From Halanaerobium praevalens DSM 2228 (lineage in GTDB: Bacteria; Bacillota; Halanaerobiia; Halanaerobiales; Halanaerobiaceae): 64,000 nucleotides of DNA. The notes under the pieces were generated by a model, which searched no databases, had not been told where the DNA came from, and worked only from the letters and a program-made list of their open reading frames with translations. Positions 25,151 through 34,630 of the stretch are shown here, one piece after another; within the stretch, counting starts at the first letter, position 1, and every line of letters starts with the position of its first letter. The position numbers and the translations under genes are program-made. The DNA lies in assembly GCF_000165465.1 (NCBI RefSeq), contig NC_017455.1, forward strand, positions 620,001 through 684,000, in the 5' to 3' direction.

Positions 25151-27883
25151 ATGAAAAAAATATTAAAACATAATAAATTAATAGTAATTATAATTTCTTT
25201 AATAACTTTATTTTTTCTTTTTCAATTACCAAAAATAGAAATAAATAATGATATTGAGGTCTTTTTGCCAGATACTCATCCAACTAAAATAAGCAATAAT
25301 CAATTAGATGATATATTTGGTGAAAGTGATAGCATAGTCACAGCACTTAAGTTTAAAAAGGGAGATATTTTTACTCCTGCTAACTTAGAAACTATATCTA
25401 AATTAAGTTCTGAATTAGAAAATTTAAAAGATGTTGATGAAGTTACTTCTTTAACTGGAGTTGACTATATCAAAGGTAGTGCTGAAGGGATGGTTGTTGA
25501 AGATTTAGTAGAAGACTTACCTCAGACTGAAGCAGAAGGCAGAAAGGTAAAAAATAAAGTCTTAAGTTGGGATCTTTACTCAGATAATTTATATGCTAAA
25601 GATTTTAAATCAACTCAGGTTTTAATTTCTTTAAATGATGGTTTAACTAATGCAGATAAAGAAAAAGCATATTATCAGATCAAAGATGTAACTAATAATT
25701 ATAAAAATAATAATACCGAAATTCATTTAGCCGGAGCCACTGCTGTTAATGTTTTGATGGGCAGTAGTATGGTAGAGGATATTAAATATTTAATCCCCTT
25801 TATTATAGCAGTATTAATTTTAGTTTTATATTTATTTTTCAAAAGAGCTTTAGCTGTTGTTTTAATTTTAATGACCGTTTTAGTCAGTAGTATTTGGGCA
25901 ATTGGTTTAATGGCCTTTTTGGGTATTAATCTGACTCTAGTTTCAACGGTAATTCCCGTTTTATTAATAGCGGTTGGTAGTGCCTATGGTATTCATATTC
26001 TGAGTCATTATTATGATTATTTAAATGAATATCAAGGTGAGATTACAGTTGCTGAACAGCAAAATTTAGTGATTAAAACAGTAAATAAAATGGGAAAAGC
26101 TGTCTTTTTAGCCGCTCTAACTACAGTAGCTGGTTTTGGTTCTTTGGCCTCAAGTGAAATTGTACCAATTAAAAGTTTTGGTATTTTTACAGCTTTTGGT
26201 ATTGCTGCTGCTTTTATAGTTGCTTTATTTTTGATTCCATCATTATTAATTATAATTGCAAATTATAAAGATGATTTTAAAACTAAAAATACTGATACTC
26301 CAGAATTTGAATCTGTTTTAGAAAAATTACATTCATTTTATTCAAAGCGAAGAATTAGTATTATTATTATTGCAGTTTTAATTTTAAGTGGTTCTTTACT
26401 TGGTTTTGAGGATATTGTTGTTGATACTCCTTTAATTGAAATGTTTAAAGAAGATACTCAAATTAGACAGGCAGATAATTTTATTAATGAAAATTTTGCC
26501 GGAACTAATATTATGCGGGTCATGATAGAAGGTAAAGAGAGTGGTGATTTAAATAATCCTGAAATTTTAAAAGACATGGATGGATTACAAAAACATTTAC
26601 TTACTAATTTTAAAGAAGTAGGTAAGGCTTCTTCTATTACTGATTATATTAAGCGAATGAATCAGGTGATGAATTATCCAGAAGAAGAAATTGAAAGTGC
26701 TTCTGATCAAACTGCAGCTGGAACTGAACAGTTAAGTAAAAGTGAAGCAGCAAGTTCAAGTTTTTATGCAGACGAAAGTCAGGCTACTAGTTCAAGTTTT
26801 TATCAGGCTGATGAGAATCAGGAAAGTGAAATGTCTAGTTCCAGCTTTTATAGTGATTCTGAGTCTGAAAAAGATACAGAAGGCTCCAGTTTTTATCAAG
26901 GTGAAAGTGAATCAGAGACTGAATCTAGTTCAGAAAGGGAAATTTTAAAAGGGCCAGATAAGCAAAAAAATATTTCAGAATATCAATTTATTCAGCTTTT
27001 AAATTCTGCCTTTGCTAGAGCAGATAGAAAAGATATTGATGCCAGAGAACTAATTGATTTACTAGAAAAAGAGATGAATTATAAAGCAGCTGCTTATTAT
27101 GAAATACCAGCTGATTTAGATAAATATGGGGCAGCTTCTCAACAAAACTTGCAAAATTTAATTTCTCAATATCTACTTTTATATTCTGGTAGTGTTGATG
27201 ATTTAATTAATGATCAATTAGAACCAGATAAAGGTCAAATGCTATTACAGCTAAATGATCCTAGTAATCTAGTTGCAAAAAAAGTTAGAGCAGAAATCTA
27301 TGATTATACCAGTGATTTTCCAGAAAAGTATAATTTGACTGTAGCAGGAAATGCAACTATGGCTTTAGAAGCTAATAATTTAATAGTTAGTAGTCAAGAA
27401 AAAAGTATAATGATTTCTTTTCTAATAGTCTTTTTAATTGTTGCTCTTTCTTTTAGATCTGTTATTGCTGGTTTTTATGGAATTATTCCTTTGGCTTTTG
27501 CTTTAATTATTAATTTTGGTTTAATGGGTCATTTGGGAATAAAACTAGATGTTGGAACTGCAATGGTGGCTTCGATTGCAATTGGTATTGGAGTTGATTA
27601 TACAATTCATTTTCTCCATTCATACCATCAAGAAAGGCTCAAAGAGGATGATCTTTATTTAGTAACTCAAAGAACCTTAACTAGTACAGGAAAGGCCATA
27701 ATATTTAATGCTATTTCTGTAGCAGCAGGCTTTTTGGTACTCTTATTTTCTAATTTTTATCCTTTGATTTACCTTGGTTTCTTAATTGCGGTAACAATGT
27801 TTACATCTTCAGTAGCTTCTTTAACAATTTTGCCGTTATTATTAAATATGTTTAAGCCGAAGTTTATTAGTAAAGAATATTAA
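25151..27883 (+). CDS. RND/MMPL-family transporter (HAE3 type)
   Basis: About 910 aa inner-membrane transporter with two repeats. Each has one helix, a large extracytoplasmic domain and a bundle of five helices (about 220-380 and 750-910). Motifs include VGSAYGIHILSHYYD in the first half and GIGVDYTIHFLHSYHQE in the second. The ATG at 25151 follows AGGAGGA, so the upstream TTG is rejected. Unusually, the second extracytoplasmic domain holds a Ser/Glu-rich insert (about 533-596) with four copies of the SSFY motif. Adjacent LolA-like and barrel genes suggest transport of lipid or hydrophobic molecules across the envelope. Confidence 0.9.
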   Translation: MKKILKHNKLIVIIISLITLFFLFQLPKIEINNDIEVFLPDTHPTKISNNQLDDIFGESDSIVTALKFKKGDIFTPANLETISKLSSELENLKDVDEVTSLTGVDYIKGSAEGMVVEDLVEDLPQTEAEGRKVKNKVLSWDLYSDNLYAKDFKSTQVLISLNDGLTNADKEKAYYQIKDVTNNYKNNNTEIHLAGATAVNVLMGSSMVEDIKYLIPFIIAVLILVLYLFFKRALAVVLILMTVLVSSIWAIGLMAFLGINLTLVSTVIPVLLIAVGSAYGIHILSHYYDYLNEYQGEITVAEQQNLVIKTVNKMGKAVFLAALTTVAGFGSLASSEIVPIKSFGIFTAFGIAAAFIVALFLIPSLLIIIANYKDDFKTKNTDTPEFESVLEKLHSFYSKRRISIIIIAVLILSGSLLGFEDIVVDTPLIEMFKEDTQIRQADNFINENFAGTNIMRVMIEGKESGDLNNPEILKDMDGLQKHLLTNFKEVGKASSITDYIKRMNQVMNYPEEEIESASDQTAAGTEQLSKSEAASSSFYADESQATSSSFYQADENQESEMSSSSFYSDSESEKDTEGSSFYQGESESETESSSEREILKGPDKQKNISEYQFIQLLNSAFARADRKDIDARELIDLLEKEMNYKAAAYYEIPADLDKYGAASQQNLQNLISQYLLLYSGSVDDLINDQLEPDKGQMLLQLNDPSNLVAKKVRAEIYDYTSDFPEKYNLTVAGNATMALEANNLIVSSQEKSIMISFLIVFLIVALSFRSVIAGFYGIIPLAFALIINFGLMGHLGIKLDVGTAMVASIAIGIGVDYTIHFLHSYHQERLKEDDLYLVTQRTLTSTGKAIIFNAISVAAGFLVLLFSNFYPLIYLGFLIAVTMFTSSVASLTILPLLLNMFKPKFISKEY
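26753..26908 (+). repeat. SSFY-repeat coding insert in the RND transporter
   Basis: In-frame degenerate repeats encode four SSFY tetrads, with the Phe at about residues 538, 550, 566 and 581. They are separated by acidic Ser/Glu/Gln spacers. Codon use varies between copies, so it is not a recent slippage product. Confidence 0.75.
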
Positions 27884-27909
27884 AATAATACATTAGGAGG
27901 AAAATTATA

Positions 27910-28728
27910 ATGAAGAATAAAATAAAAATAATTTCAATTTGTTTAATAGCTTTGTTTATTGTTAGTAGTTTAACTATGGCAGCAGCTGCAGTTGATGGAC
28001 GTGAGGTTATGGAAAAAGTTGATGAACGAGATACTGGTGAAAGTAGACATGCTTTAATGGGAATGGATTTAATTGATGCTAGTGGTGATGTTAGACCAAG
28101 AGTTTTAGAAGTTTGGTCCCAAAAAGTTGATTTTGAGCGAGATCTAGACAATACTATTATGGTTTTTCACGAGCCTTCTTCCATTAAGAATACAAGATTT
28201 TTACAGAAAGAAAATGATGGTGAAGATGATGATCAGTGGATTTATTTACCTGATTTAGGTCGAGTTCGTAGAATTTCTGGTGGTCAAGGTGGAGATTCAT
28301 TTATGGGATCTGATTTTACCTATGATGATATGAAATCTAGAGAAATTGATGATTTTGAGTATGAATTATTAAAAGAAGAAGAATATAATGGTCATCAGAC
28401 TTATGTAGTTGAAGCACTTCCTAAAGATCCAGCAGAGGAACAGTATGCTAAAACTATTAGTTGGATAACTAAAGAACATTATATTCCAGTAAAAGTTGAA
28501 ATGTATGATAAAGATAGTAAAGAGCTTTATAAAGAAATGAGAGTTGAAAGTGAAATTAAAAAAGTAGATGGTATTTGGACTGTTTTTGCAACTGTAATGG
28601 AAGATTTAGATAGTGGCCATAAAACTAATCTATATGTTAAACAGAGAAATAATAATTATCTTCTAGAGTATAATATGGATGTTAATGATAGAAGATTTAC
28701 CCAGCAGTTCTTAAAAACAGGTAGATAA
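27910..28728 (+). CDS. Outer-membrane lipoprotein-sorting (LolA-like, TP0789-type) protein
   Basis: 272 aa. A signal peptide (1-27, ending in AAAAAV) is followed by a beta-rich domain with the features typical of the LolA-like TP0789 family: DQWIYLPDLGRVRRISGG, then GSDFTYDDM, and a later ISWITKEHYIPVKVEMYD. Such proteins usually sit beside RND transporters and are thought to carry a hydrophobic cargo through the periplasm. No Cys occurs near the cleavage site. A TAGGAGG site precedes the ATG. Confidence 0.85.
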   Translation: MKNKIKIISICLIALFIVSSLTMAAAAVDGREVMEKVDERDTGESRHALMGMDLIDASGDVRPRVLEVWSQKVDFERDLDNTIMVFHEPSSIKNTRFLQKENDGEDDDQWIYLPDLGRVRRISGGQGGDSFMGSDFTYDDMKSREIDDFEYELLKEEEYNGHQTYVVEALPKDPAEEQYAKTISWITKEHYIPVKVEMYDKDSKELYKEMRVESEIKKVDGIWTVFATVMEDLDSGHKTNLYVKQRNNNYLLEYNMDVNDRRFTQQFLKTGR

Positions 28729-28759
28729 AATAGAAATTTACCCGGGGGAGGGTTTTTAG

Positions 28760-30166
28760 ATGCGGAAAGAGATTAAAGTGTCAATGGTTATTGCTTTTGC
28801 AGTATTTGTACTCTTTGCTTTAGTTATTCCAGCAGCCGCTTTCGAAGGTGGTGGCTTTTATACAACGGAAACTAAAGATGAGAGTTTAGAGATAAGTGGA
28901 GAAATTTCACCTGAATTTAGATTATTTAGTGATGATGGTGATTTAGAAGAAAATCTTAAAGGTGATTTAGAATTTGTTTATCCAGGTCTAGAAAATGAAT
29001 TTACAGTTCAGATGGATTATCAGGTGGGAGCTGTAGAAGAAATTGATTTTAATGAAGTCTACTATAAACATTATGGTACAAAATATAATGTTACTATTGG
29101 TAAAAATATAGTAATCTGGGGTAAAGGAGATAAAGTCCATGTTTTAGATAATATTAATGCAGAAGATTTAAGTGACTTTATTAACCCTGAATATAAAGAG
29201 CGTCAAATTGGAGAAGAAATGATTAAAATTGATCGCTTTTTTAGAGGTGGTAATGCAAATTTAGAATTTATTTATACACCTAATTTTACCCCTCATCGTT
29301 TTGCAAATGATCCAGATAGTCCTTTAGGCAATTGGGTTATTAATCCTTTTGCAGGCCAGTTTACTTTAAAAGAAGTTGCTAATAAAACTGGCAAAACAGA
29401 GACACAGGTTTTTGAGGATATAGAAGATTCAATTCCAGATGAGGATAATCAATTTGGTTTAAGGTTTACAGATAGCCGGGGTGGAACAGATTATGGTTTT
29501 AGTTATTATCACGGTTATTTGAGAACTCCTAGTTATGATAAAAAAGCATTTCAAAAACTTAAAAGCAGTTTAATAAAAGGAAGCCTTGATAAAAGTCTTT
29601 TTAATTCTAGTTTAAAAGCTGCTGACTTGCATTATGATGAGGTAGATATTTTTGGTTTTGAAATGGCTAGAGTAATTGCTGATATTAACAGTCGTTTAGA
29701 GCTAGCCTATTATAGAACAGATGATACTGCTGGTGATGACCCAACTATTAGAAATAATAAAATAGCCTGGGTAATTGGAGGAGATCGTGATCTTCCAATT
29801 AGTAATCTTAATTTAAATCTGCAGTTTACTGGAGAAAAAATATTAGATGATGATCAGATTGAAGATAATATAAGTTCTGGTAAGAATATAGATCTTCAGT
29901 ATAATCAAGATGGAGATTATACTACTAATAGGGCTATTTTAAAATTAGAAGACAGCTATCAAAATGAAAAAATAATTCCAGAATTAACCTGGGTTTATAA
30001 TTTAAAAGATCATGATTATAGTTTAAAAGCAGCAGTAGATTATGAGTTAAAGCAGGATTTAGTTTTAACTTTTGCTCATAAGATCTTTAGAGGAGATTCT
30101 GATACTCAGTTAGGAAGATTTGAAGATAATGATTATTCTTCATTTGCTTTAAAATATAGTTTTTAA
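28760..30166 (+). CDS. Outer-membrane beta-barrel protein (DUF1302-like)
   Basis: 468 aa. A signal peptide (1-28, ending PAAAFE) is followed by many alternating strands and a C-terminal Phe (strand ending FALKYSF), the usual signal for the BAM machine. The segment NVTIGKNIVIWGKGDKVHV, with the FINPEYKER stretch that follows, resembles DUF1302 porin-like proteins found with RND/LolA-like pairs. It is the third gene of the set, so it could be the outer-membrane end of the transport route. The GGGGGAGGG ribosome site lies between short ACCC/GGGT arms. Confidence 0.8.
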   Translation: MRKEIKVSMVIAFAVFVLFALVIPAAAFEGGGFYTTETKDESLEISGEISPEFRLFSDDGDLEENLKGDLEFVYPGLENEFTVQMDYQVGAVEEIDFNEVYYKHYGTKYNVTIGKNIVIWGKGDKVHVLDNINAEDLSDFINPEYKERQIGEEMIKIDRFFRGGNANLEFIYTPNFTPHRFANDPDSPLGNWVINPFAGQFTLKEVANKTGKTETQVFEDIEDSIPDEDNQFGLRFTDSRGGTDYGFSYYHGYLRTPSYDKKAFQKLKSSLIKGSLDKSLFNSSLKAADLHYDEVDIFGFEMARVIADINSRLELAYYRTDDTAGDDPTIRNNKIAWVIGGDRDLPISNLNLNLQFTGEKILDDDQIEDNISSGKNIDLQYNQDGDYTTNRAILKLEDSYQNEKIIPELTWVYNLKDHDYSLKAAVDYELKQDLVLTFAHKIFRGDSDTQLGRFEDNDYSSFALKYSF

Positions 30167-30192
30167 TTAAATGAATAAATATAATTAAATTC

Positions 30193-30240
30193 TCTTTAAG
30201 TTGGAATTTTGACTTTAAAAGAGAAATTCCAACTTAAAGA
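30193..30240 (+). repeat. 17-bp inverted repeat after the barrel gene
   Basis: Perfect 17-bp stem (TCTTTAAGTTGGAATTT and its complement) with a 14-nt loop. No T-run follows on the + strand. The loop includes TTTAAAAGAGA, which can pair instead with the left arm TCTCTTTAA. It may end or protect the marR operon transcript. Confidence 0.6.
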
Positions 30241-30292
30241 ATCACAATTAGTAAAAAATATTAATTAATCTAAATAATAAATTGTAAAGTAG

Positions 30293-30321
30293 TTGACAAT
30301 TTAGTTTTAGCTAGTTATAAT
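30293..30321 (+). promoter_or_regulatory. Consensus promoter of the ferredoxin gene
   Basis: TTGACA (30293-30298), 17-nt spacer, TATAAT (30316-30321). Both boxes are perfect, implying strong constitutive expression. Confidence 0.9.
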
Positions 30322-30380
30322 AGTTTTGTGAACTTTTTATAAGTAACTTTAAAAGCTGAATAGCAGGAGGTGAATAATAA

Positions 30381-30551
30381 ATGGCTCATGTAATTTCAGA
30401 TGACTGTATTCTTTGTGGTGCTTGTGCACCTGAATGTCCTGTAGAATGTATTAGTGAAGGTGATACTCAGTATGAAATAGCAGCTGATGACTGTATTGAT
30501 TGTGCAGCTTGTGTATCAGTTTGTCCAGTAGATGCTATTAGCCAAGCATAA
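30381..30551 (+). CDS. 2[4Fe-4S] ferredoxin (clostridial type)
   Basis: 56 aa, small acidic electron carrier. Two cluster motifs are seen: C9-xx-C12-xx-C15-xxx-C19-P and C38-xx-C41-xx-C44-xxx-C48-P, with one extra Cys at 23. Each motif is followed by VE/VDAIS-type residues as in clostridial ferredoxins. It would serve pyruvate:ferredoxin oxidoreductase and hydrogenase in a fermenter. It has a CAGGAGGTG site, its own perfect promoter and a terminator, so it is a monocistronic, strongly expressed gene. Confidence 0.95.
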   Translation: MAHVISDDCILCGACAPECPVECISEGDTQYEIAADDCIDCAACVSVCPVDAISQA

Positions 30552-30568
30552 GTTTATAAATTTTTACA

Positions 30569-30596
30569 ACCGGAGATTTTTCTCCGGTCTTTTTCA
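30569..30596 (+). terminator. Intrinsic terminator after ferredoxin
   Basis: Stem ACCGGAGA/TCTCCGGT with a 4-nt T loop, followed by CTTTTTC. Confidence 0.93.
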
Positions 30597-30727
30597 TATT
30601 TAAATCATTTTTCTTTAAAGAAGAGAGTAATTAAGCAGGATTAAAAGTAGTTTTAGCGAAATAATAATATACATAGGTAACTAAAAAATTAAATTAATAA
30701 TTATCAAATTAAGGAGATGAGCTTTAA

Positions 30728-31957
30728 ATGCCAGAATTAAAAAAAGTTGATCCGGAAATAGCAGCTATTATTGCAGAAGAAGAAAAAAGACAGGCTCAGA
30801 ATATTGAATTGATTGCCTCAGAAAACTTTGTTAGTTCTGCTGTAATGGAAGCGGCTGGTTCAGTTTTAACTAATAAATATGCTGAAGGTTATCCTCATAA
30901 AAGATATTATGGTGGCTGTGAGGTTATTGATCAAGCTGAAGAATTGGCTATAGCAAGAGCTAAAAAGTTATTTAAAGCTGAACATGCAAATGTCCAGCCA
31001 CATTCTGGTTCTCAGGCTAATCAGGCAGTTTATTTTTCTCAAGTTGAAAAAGGTGATACAATTTTAGCAATGGACTTAACTCATGGGGGTCATTTAACTC
31101 ATGGTAGTCCAGTTAATATGTCAGGTAGTTATTATAATTTTGTTCATTATGGAGTTACAAAAGAAAAAGAAATTATTGATTATGATCAAGTACAGGCTCT
31201 AGCAGATGAATATCAACCAGAATTGATAGTTGCAGGAGCAAGTGCTTATCCAAGAGTAATTAATTTTAAAAGATTTAAACAAATTGCTGATTCAGTTGGA
31301 GCTAAATTAATGGTAGATATGGCTCATATCGCAGGATTAGTAGCTGCTGGTCTCCATCCTAATCCAGTAGAAGTTGCTGATTTTGTGACAACAACCACTC
31401 ATAAAACCTTAAGAGGGACTAGAGGTGGAATGATTCTCTGTAAACAGGAATATGCTAAAGCAATAGATAAAGCTATTTTCCCAGGTCTACAGGGAGGACC
31501 GTTAATGCATATTATTGCAGCTAAAGCAGTTGCTTTTAAAGAAGCTTTAACTCCAGAATTCAATAATTATCAACAACAAATAATTGATAATGCTCGTGCT
31601 TTAGCACAAGCATTAAAAAATTATGGTTTGCGTCTTGTATCTGGTGGTACAGATAATCATTTAATGTTAGTAGATTTAAATAATCTTGAGTTAACTGGAA
31701 AAGAAGCAGAGACAGTTTTAGATAAAATTGGTATTACAGTTAATAAAAATACTATTCCATTTGAAACTAAAAGTCCTTTTGTTACAAGTGGAATTAGAAT
31801 TGGAACACCAGCAATTACAACCCAAGGTATGAAAGAAAAAGATATGGAAAAAATAGCTAAATTTATTTTTGACGCTTTAAAAAATATTGAGCAAGAAGAA
31901 AAATTAAAATCTTTGAAAAAAGAAGTATATGCTTTTTCAGCTAAGTTCAAAAATTAA
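30728..31957 (+). CDS. glyA: Serine hydroxymethyltransferase GlyA
   Basis: 409 aa cytoplasmic PLP enzyme that converts serine and tetrahydrofolate to glycine and methylene-tetrahydrofolate. Motifs: [11 protein letters not shown] near the start, [24 protein letters not shown], and the PLP lysine K226 in [11 protein letters not shown]. Length and motifs are fully normal. It is a single gene between two terminators. The 130 nt before it hold no recognised riboswitch. The ATG follows AAGGAGATGAG. Confidence 0.97.
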   Translation: MPELKKVDPEIAAIIAEEEKRQAQNIELIASENFVSSAVMEAAGSVLTNKYAEGYPHKRYYGGCEVIDQAEELAIARAKKLFKAEHANVQPHSGSQANQAVYFSQVEKGDTILAMDLTHGGHLTHGSPVNMSGSYYNFVHYGVTKEKEIIDYDQVQALADEYQPELIVAGASAYPRVINFKRFKQIADSVGAKLMVDMAHIAGLVAAGLHPNPVEVADFVTTTTHKTLRGTRGGMILCKQEYAKAIDKAIFPGLQGGPLMHIIAAKAVAFKEALTPEFNNYQQQIIDNARALAQALKNYGLRLVSGGTDNHLMLVDLNNLELTGKEAETVLDKIGITVNKNTIPFETKSPFVTSGIRIGTPAITTQGMKEKDMEKIAKFIFDALKNIEQEEKLKSLKKEVYAFSAKFKN

Positions 31958-31976
31958 TGATAACAATAGTAAACTA

Positions 31977-32001
31977 GGTCGGGGAAACCCGGCCATTTTT
32001 T
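31977..32001 (+). terminator. Intrinsic terminator after glyA
   Basis: Stem GGTCGGG/CCCGGCC with a GAAA loop, then ATTTTTT. Confidence 0.93.
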
Positions 32002-32037
32002 AAAATATAAGATTATAAGAAAATAAAGGTGGTAAAA

Positions 32038-32853
32038 ATGAAAACTAAAATGATCGTTTTTGATTTAGATGGAACTTTATTAAATGATGAACATCAACTT
32101 GACTCTAAAACTATTGCAGCTATCAAGTTGCTGAGAAAAAAAGGTATTAAGACAATGATTGCAACTGGAAGAATGTATTGTTCAGCTCAGCCTCATATTG
32201 AAAAGTTAGAAATAAAAGAACCAGCTATCACTTATAATGGAGCTTTAGTTGTTAATCCTGAAAATCAGGAATCTATTTTTCATGCTCCAATTCCTTTCAA
32301 AATAGCTAAAAAAATTACAAAGATGGTTGAAGAAAATAATTATCATCTCCAATTATATATTAATGATACTCTTTATGTTCGCCATGAAAATGAGATTACT
32401 GAAAAATATACTAAAATTTCTGGAATTGCACCTAACTCTGTGGGCAGTTTAAATGACTTTTTAGAAGAAGAACCTACCAAAATGTTAATTATTGAAGAAG
32501 ATGAAGCAAAACAAATTGAAATAAATAATTTTTTAAAGCAAAATTTTAATGGTGAAATTGAATTAGCTTCTTCTTATCCTTCTTTTATTGAGATTACTAA
32601 AAAAGGAATGTCAAAAGCAGTTCCATTAAAAAAAATAGCTCAAAGATTTGGGATCAAGCAAAAAGAAATAATGGCTTTTGGTGATGGCTTAAATGATTTA
32701 AAAATGATAGAATGGGCAGGCCGTGGAGTTGCTATGCAAAATGCTCATCCAGAACTAAAGGCTAAAGCAGATGATATTGCTCTTAATAACAGTAATTTAG
32801 GTATAGCTAGGTATTTAAAAAAAGAATTTAAACTTGATTTAGAGCTTAATTAA
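32038..32853 (+). CDS. Cof-type HAD-family phosphatase
   Basis: About 271 aa. HAD motif I is DLDGTLLNDEHQ near the start (first Asp the nucleophile), a motif II ATGR segment follows, and motif III/IV is FGDGLNDLKMIEWAG near residue 210. A type IIB cap lies between about 85 and 190. Such enzymes dephosphorylate sugar phosphates or cofactors; the substrate cannot be told. The ATG at 32038 follows AAGGTGG, so the upstream GTG is rejected. Confidence 0.9.
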   Translation: MKTKMIVFDLDGTLLNDEHQLDSKTIAAIKLLRKKGIKTMIATGRMYCSAQPHIEKLEIKEPAITYNGALVVNPENQESIFHAPIPFKIAKKITKMVEENNYHLQLYINDTLYVRHENEITEKYTKISGIAPNSVGSLNDFLEEEPTKMLIIEEDEAKQIEINNFLKQNFNGEIELASSYPSFIEITKKGMSKAVPLKKIAQRFGIKQKEIMAFGDGLNDLKMIEWAGRGVAMQNAHPELKAKADDIALNNSNLGIARYLKKEFKLDLELN

Positions 32854-32957
32854 ATTTATTTTGGTTCTAGCTATTGTGAATTATGCATTTTTTAATTATT
32901 TATGTTATAATTAATTAAAAGTTGTGTCTTTTTTAGACTCTGCTTGGAGGTGCTTGC

Positions 32958-33620
32958 TTGGAAATATTTTCGGTTTTAAAATTCACTTTCAAAAGATTTT
33001 ATGAAGATTTATTTAAATTAGCTTTATTAAGTATAATTTGGTTTATTATTAGTGCAAGTCTTTTATTTCTGATCTTTATTGGTCTAAATAGTGGTTGGTA
33101 TTTTCTTTTATTATTACCATTATTATTTTTAGGACCTATTTTTTTGACTTTTCTTTATGCTGGTAATCAAATTTTAACTAAAGGAAGTACTTCTTTTAAG
33201 TCACTTTTAGTTTTTTTAAAAGCTAATTTTGGACGTGGCTTTTTTATATTTATTGTTTCTATTACTTTGTATATAATTTTTATAGTAGATTTAAGATTTT
33301 TTCTAATCAAAGGTCAAGCAAATATTTGGCTTCTAGCTTTTGCTTTTTTATTTGCTTATTTAATTATTTATTTTTCTGTTTATCAAGCTTATATCTGGAG
33401 TCTTTTAGTTATTCAACAAAATAGAAATCTAAAAGAAATTTGCAAAAATGCCTTAGTACTTAGTTTAGATAATATAATATTTTCTTTAATTTGGTTTTTA
33501 GCAATTTTCTTATTAATAATTGTTTTAACTATAATTGGAATAGGACTTCCACTTGGATTTATTGGAATTATTGGTTTATTAATGCTGCAGGGAACTAAAA
33601 CAATGCTGGGGAAATATTAA
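32958..33620 (+). CDS. DUF624-like integral membrane protein
   Basis: 220 aa, very hydrophobic, with about six membrane helices in three pairs. Overall shape and the spacing of helices resemble DUF624 (YesL-like) proteins, which often accompany carbohydrate transporters. The match is by pattern only. The start is TTG at 32958 with GGAGGTG 5 nt before. A TATAAT-like box lies upstream near 32904 without a clear -35. The next gene, a sugar kinase, starts 35 nt downstream. Confidence 0.65.
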   Translation: MEIFSVLKFTFKRFYEDLFKLALLSIIWFIISASLLFLIFIGLNSGWYFLLLLPLLFLGPIFLTFLYAGNQILTKGSTSFKSLLVFLKANFGRGFFIFIVSITLYIIFIVDLRFFLIKGQANIWLLAFAFLFAYLIIYFSVYQAYIWSLLVIQQNRNLKEICKNALVLSLDNIIFSLIWFLAIFLLIIVLTIIGIGLPLGFIGIIGLLMLQGTKTMLGKY

Positions 33621-33655
33621 ATTATTTTTTCAATTTGTTGTGAAGGGAGAATATT

Positions 33656-34630
33656 ATGCAAGAATATTATTTAGGACTTGATTTAGGAGGAACTAAAATC
33701 CTAACTGGTCTAGCAGATGATAAAGGAAAGATTATAACAAGATCAAGAAGAGATACTGAAGCTGAGCTTGGTGAAGATAAAATAATAAAGAATATGATTA
33801 AGACTATAAAAGATGTTTTAAATAAGGCAAATGTTAATAAAAATCAAATTAGAGCCTTGGGAATTGGTAGTCCTGGCCCTTTGGATGCTCAAAAGGGAAT
33901 TATAATTGAAAATTCTAATTTGCCTTGGAAAAATGTACCTTTAGTAAAAAAAATTGAATCTGCTTTAGGAATTAAAACTTTACTTAAAAATGACGCAAAT
34001 GCAGCTGCTTTAGGTGAAAAATGGTTTGGAGCTGGTAAAGATGTTGATAATTTAGTTTATCTTACAATTTCAACTGGAGTTGGCGGAGGAGCTATTATTA
34101 ATAAAAAATTATTTACTGGAGTTAATGATAATGCCTGTGAATTAGGTCATACTATTATTGATCCTAATGGTCCTTTATGTGGTTGTGGAAATCATGGTTG
34201 TTTAGAAGCTTTTGCAGCAGGTACTTCTATTGCCAAAAGAGCTAGAGAAGCAGCAGCAGCAGGAAAAAGTAAAAAAATATTAGATTTAGCTGATAATATT
34301 ATTTCAGATATTGATGCTGTCATTTGTGCTCAAGCTGCTTATCAAGGTGACCAAGTTGCTAAAGATATTTTTCAAAATGCAGGTTATTATTTAGGTCTAG
34401 GTTTAGCTAATGTAATTAATATTTTTAATACTGAAATGATAATTTTAGGTGGAGGAGTAATGAAAGCTTCTGACCTATTTTTAGATAAGGCTTTAGCTAC
34501 TATGAAAGAATTTGCTTTAGCGGGCTCTTTAGAACTAGTTACAGTAAAAGAGGCAGAATTAGGATCAGATATTGGCTTAATGGGTGCTATTGCAGTAGCA
34601 ATGGAAGCTAGGTTGATCAAAAATGATTAA
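33656..34630 (+). CDS. glcK: ROK-family sugar kinase, probable glucokinase
   Basis: 324 aa. The phosphate-binding motif GLDLGGTKILTGL is at the N-terminus. The ROK zinc site with pattern CGCGNHGCLE occurs at about residue 178, following the ELGHTIID segment with its His. It likely phosphorylates glucose with ATP. It overlaps hprK by 8 nt, so the kinase and the regulator of carbon catabolism are in one unit. Substrate specificity (glucose rather than another hexose) is inferred. Confidence 0.85.
   Translation: MQEYYLGLDLGGTKILTGLADDKGKIITRSRRDTEAELGEDKIIKNMIKTIKDVLNKANVNKNQIRALGIGSPGPLDAQKGIIIENSNLPWKNVPLVKKIESALGIKTLLKNDANAAALGEKWFGAGKDVDNLVYLTISTGVGGGAIINKKLFTGVNDNACELGHTIIDPNGPLCGCGNHGCLEAFAAGTSIAKRAREAAAAGKSKKILDLADNIISDIDAVICAQAAYQGDQVAKDIFQNAGYYLGLGLANVINIFNTEMIILGGGVMKASDLFLDKALATMKEFALAGSLELVTVKEAELGSDIGLMGAIAVAMEARLIKND

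Noticed and set aside
27867-28151. 94-codon minus-strand reading frame
   Set aside because: It lies antisense to the LolA-like gene start, has no ribosome site and no recognisable protein features.
28740-28757. Short hairpin ACCC-GGGGGA-GGGT plus T5 as a terminator before the barrel gene
   Set aside because: Only 4 bp of stem and it contains the GGGGGAGGG ribosome site of the next gene; more likely just a G-rich ribosome site, though mild translational control is possible.
30600-30727. Possible glycine or other riboswitch before glyA
   Set aside because: I looked for conserved aptamer cores and a terminator/antiterminator pair and saw none.
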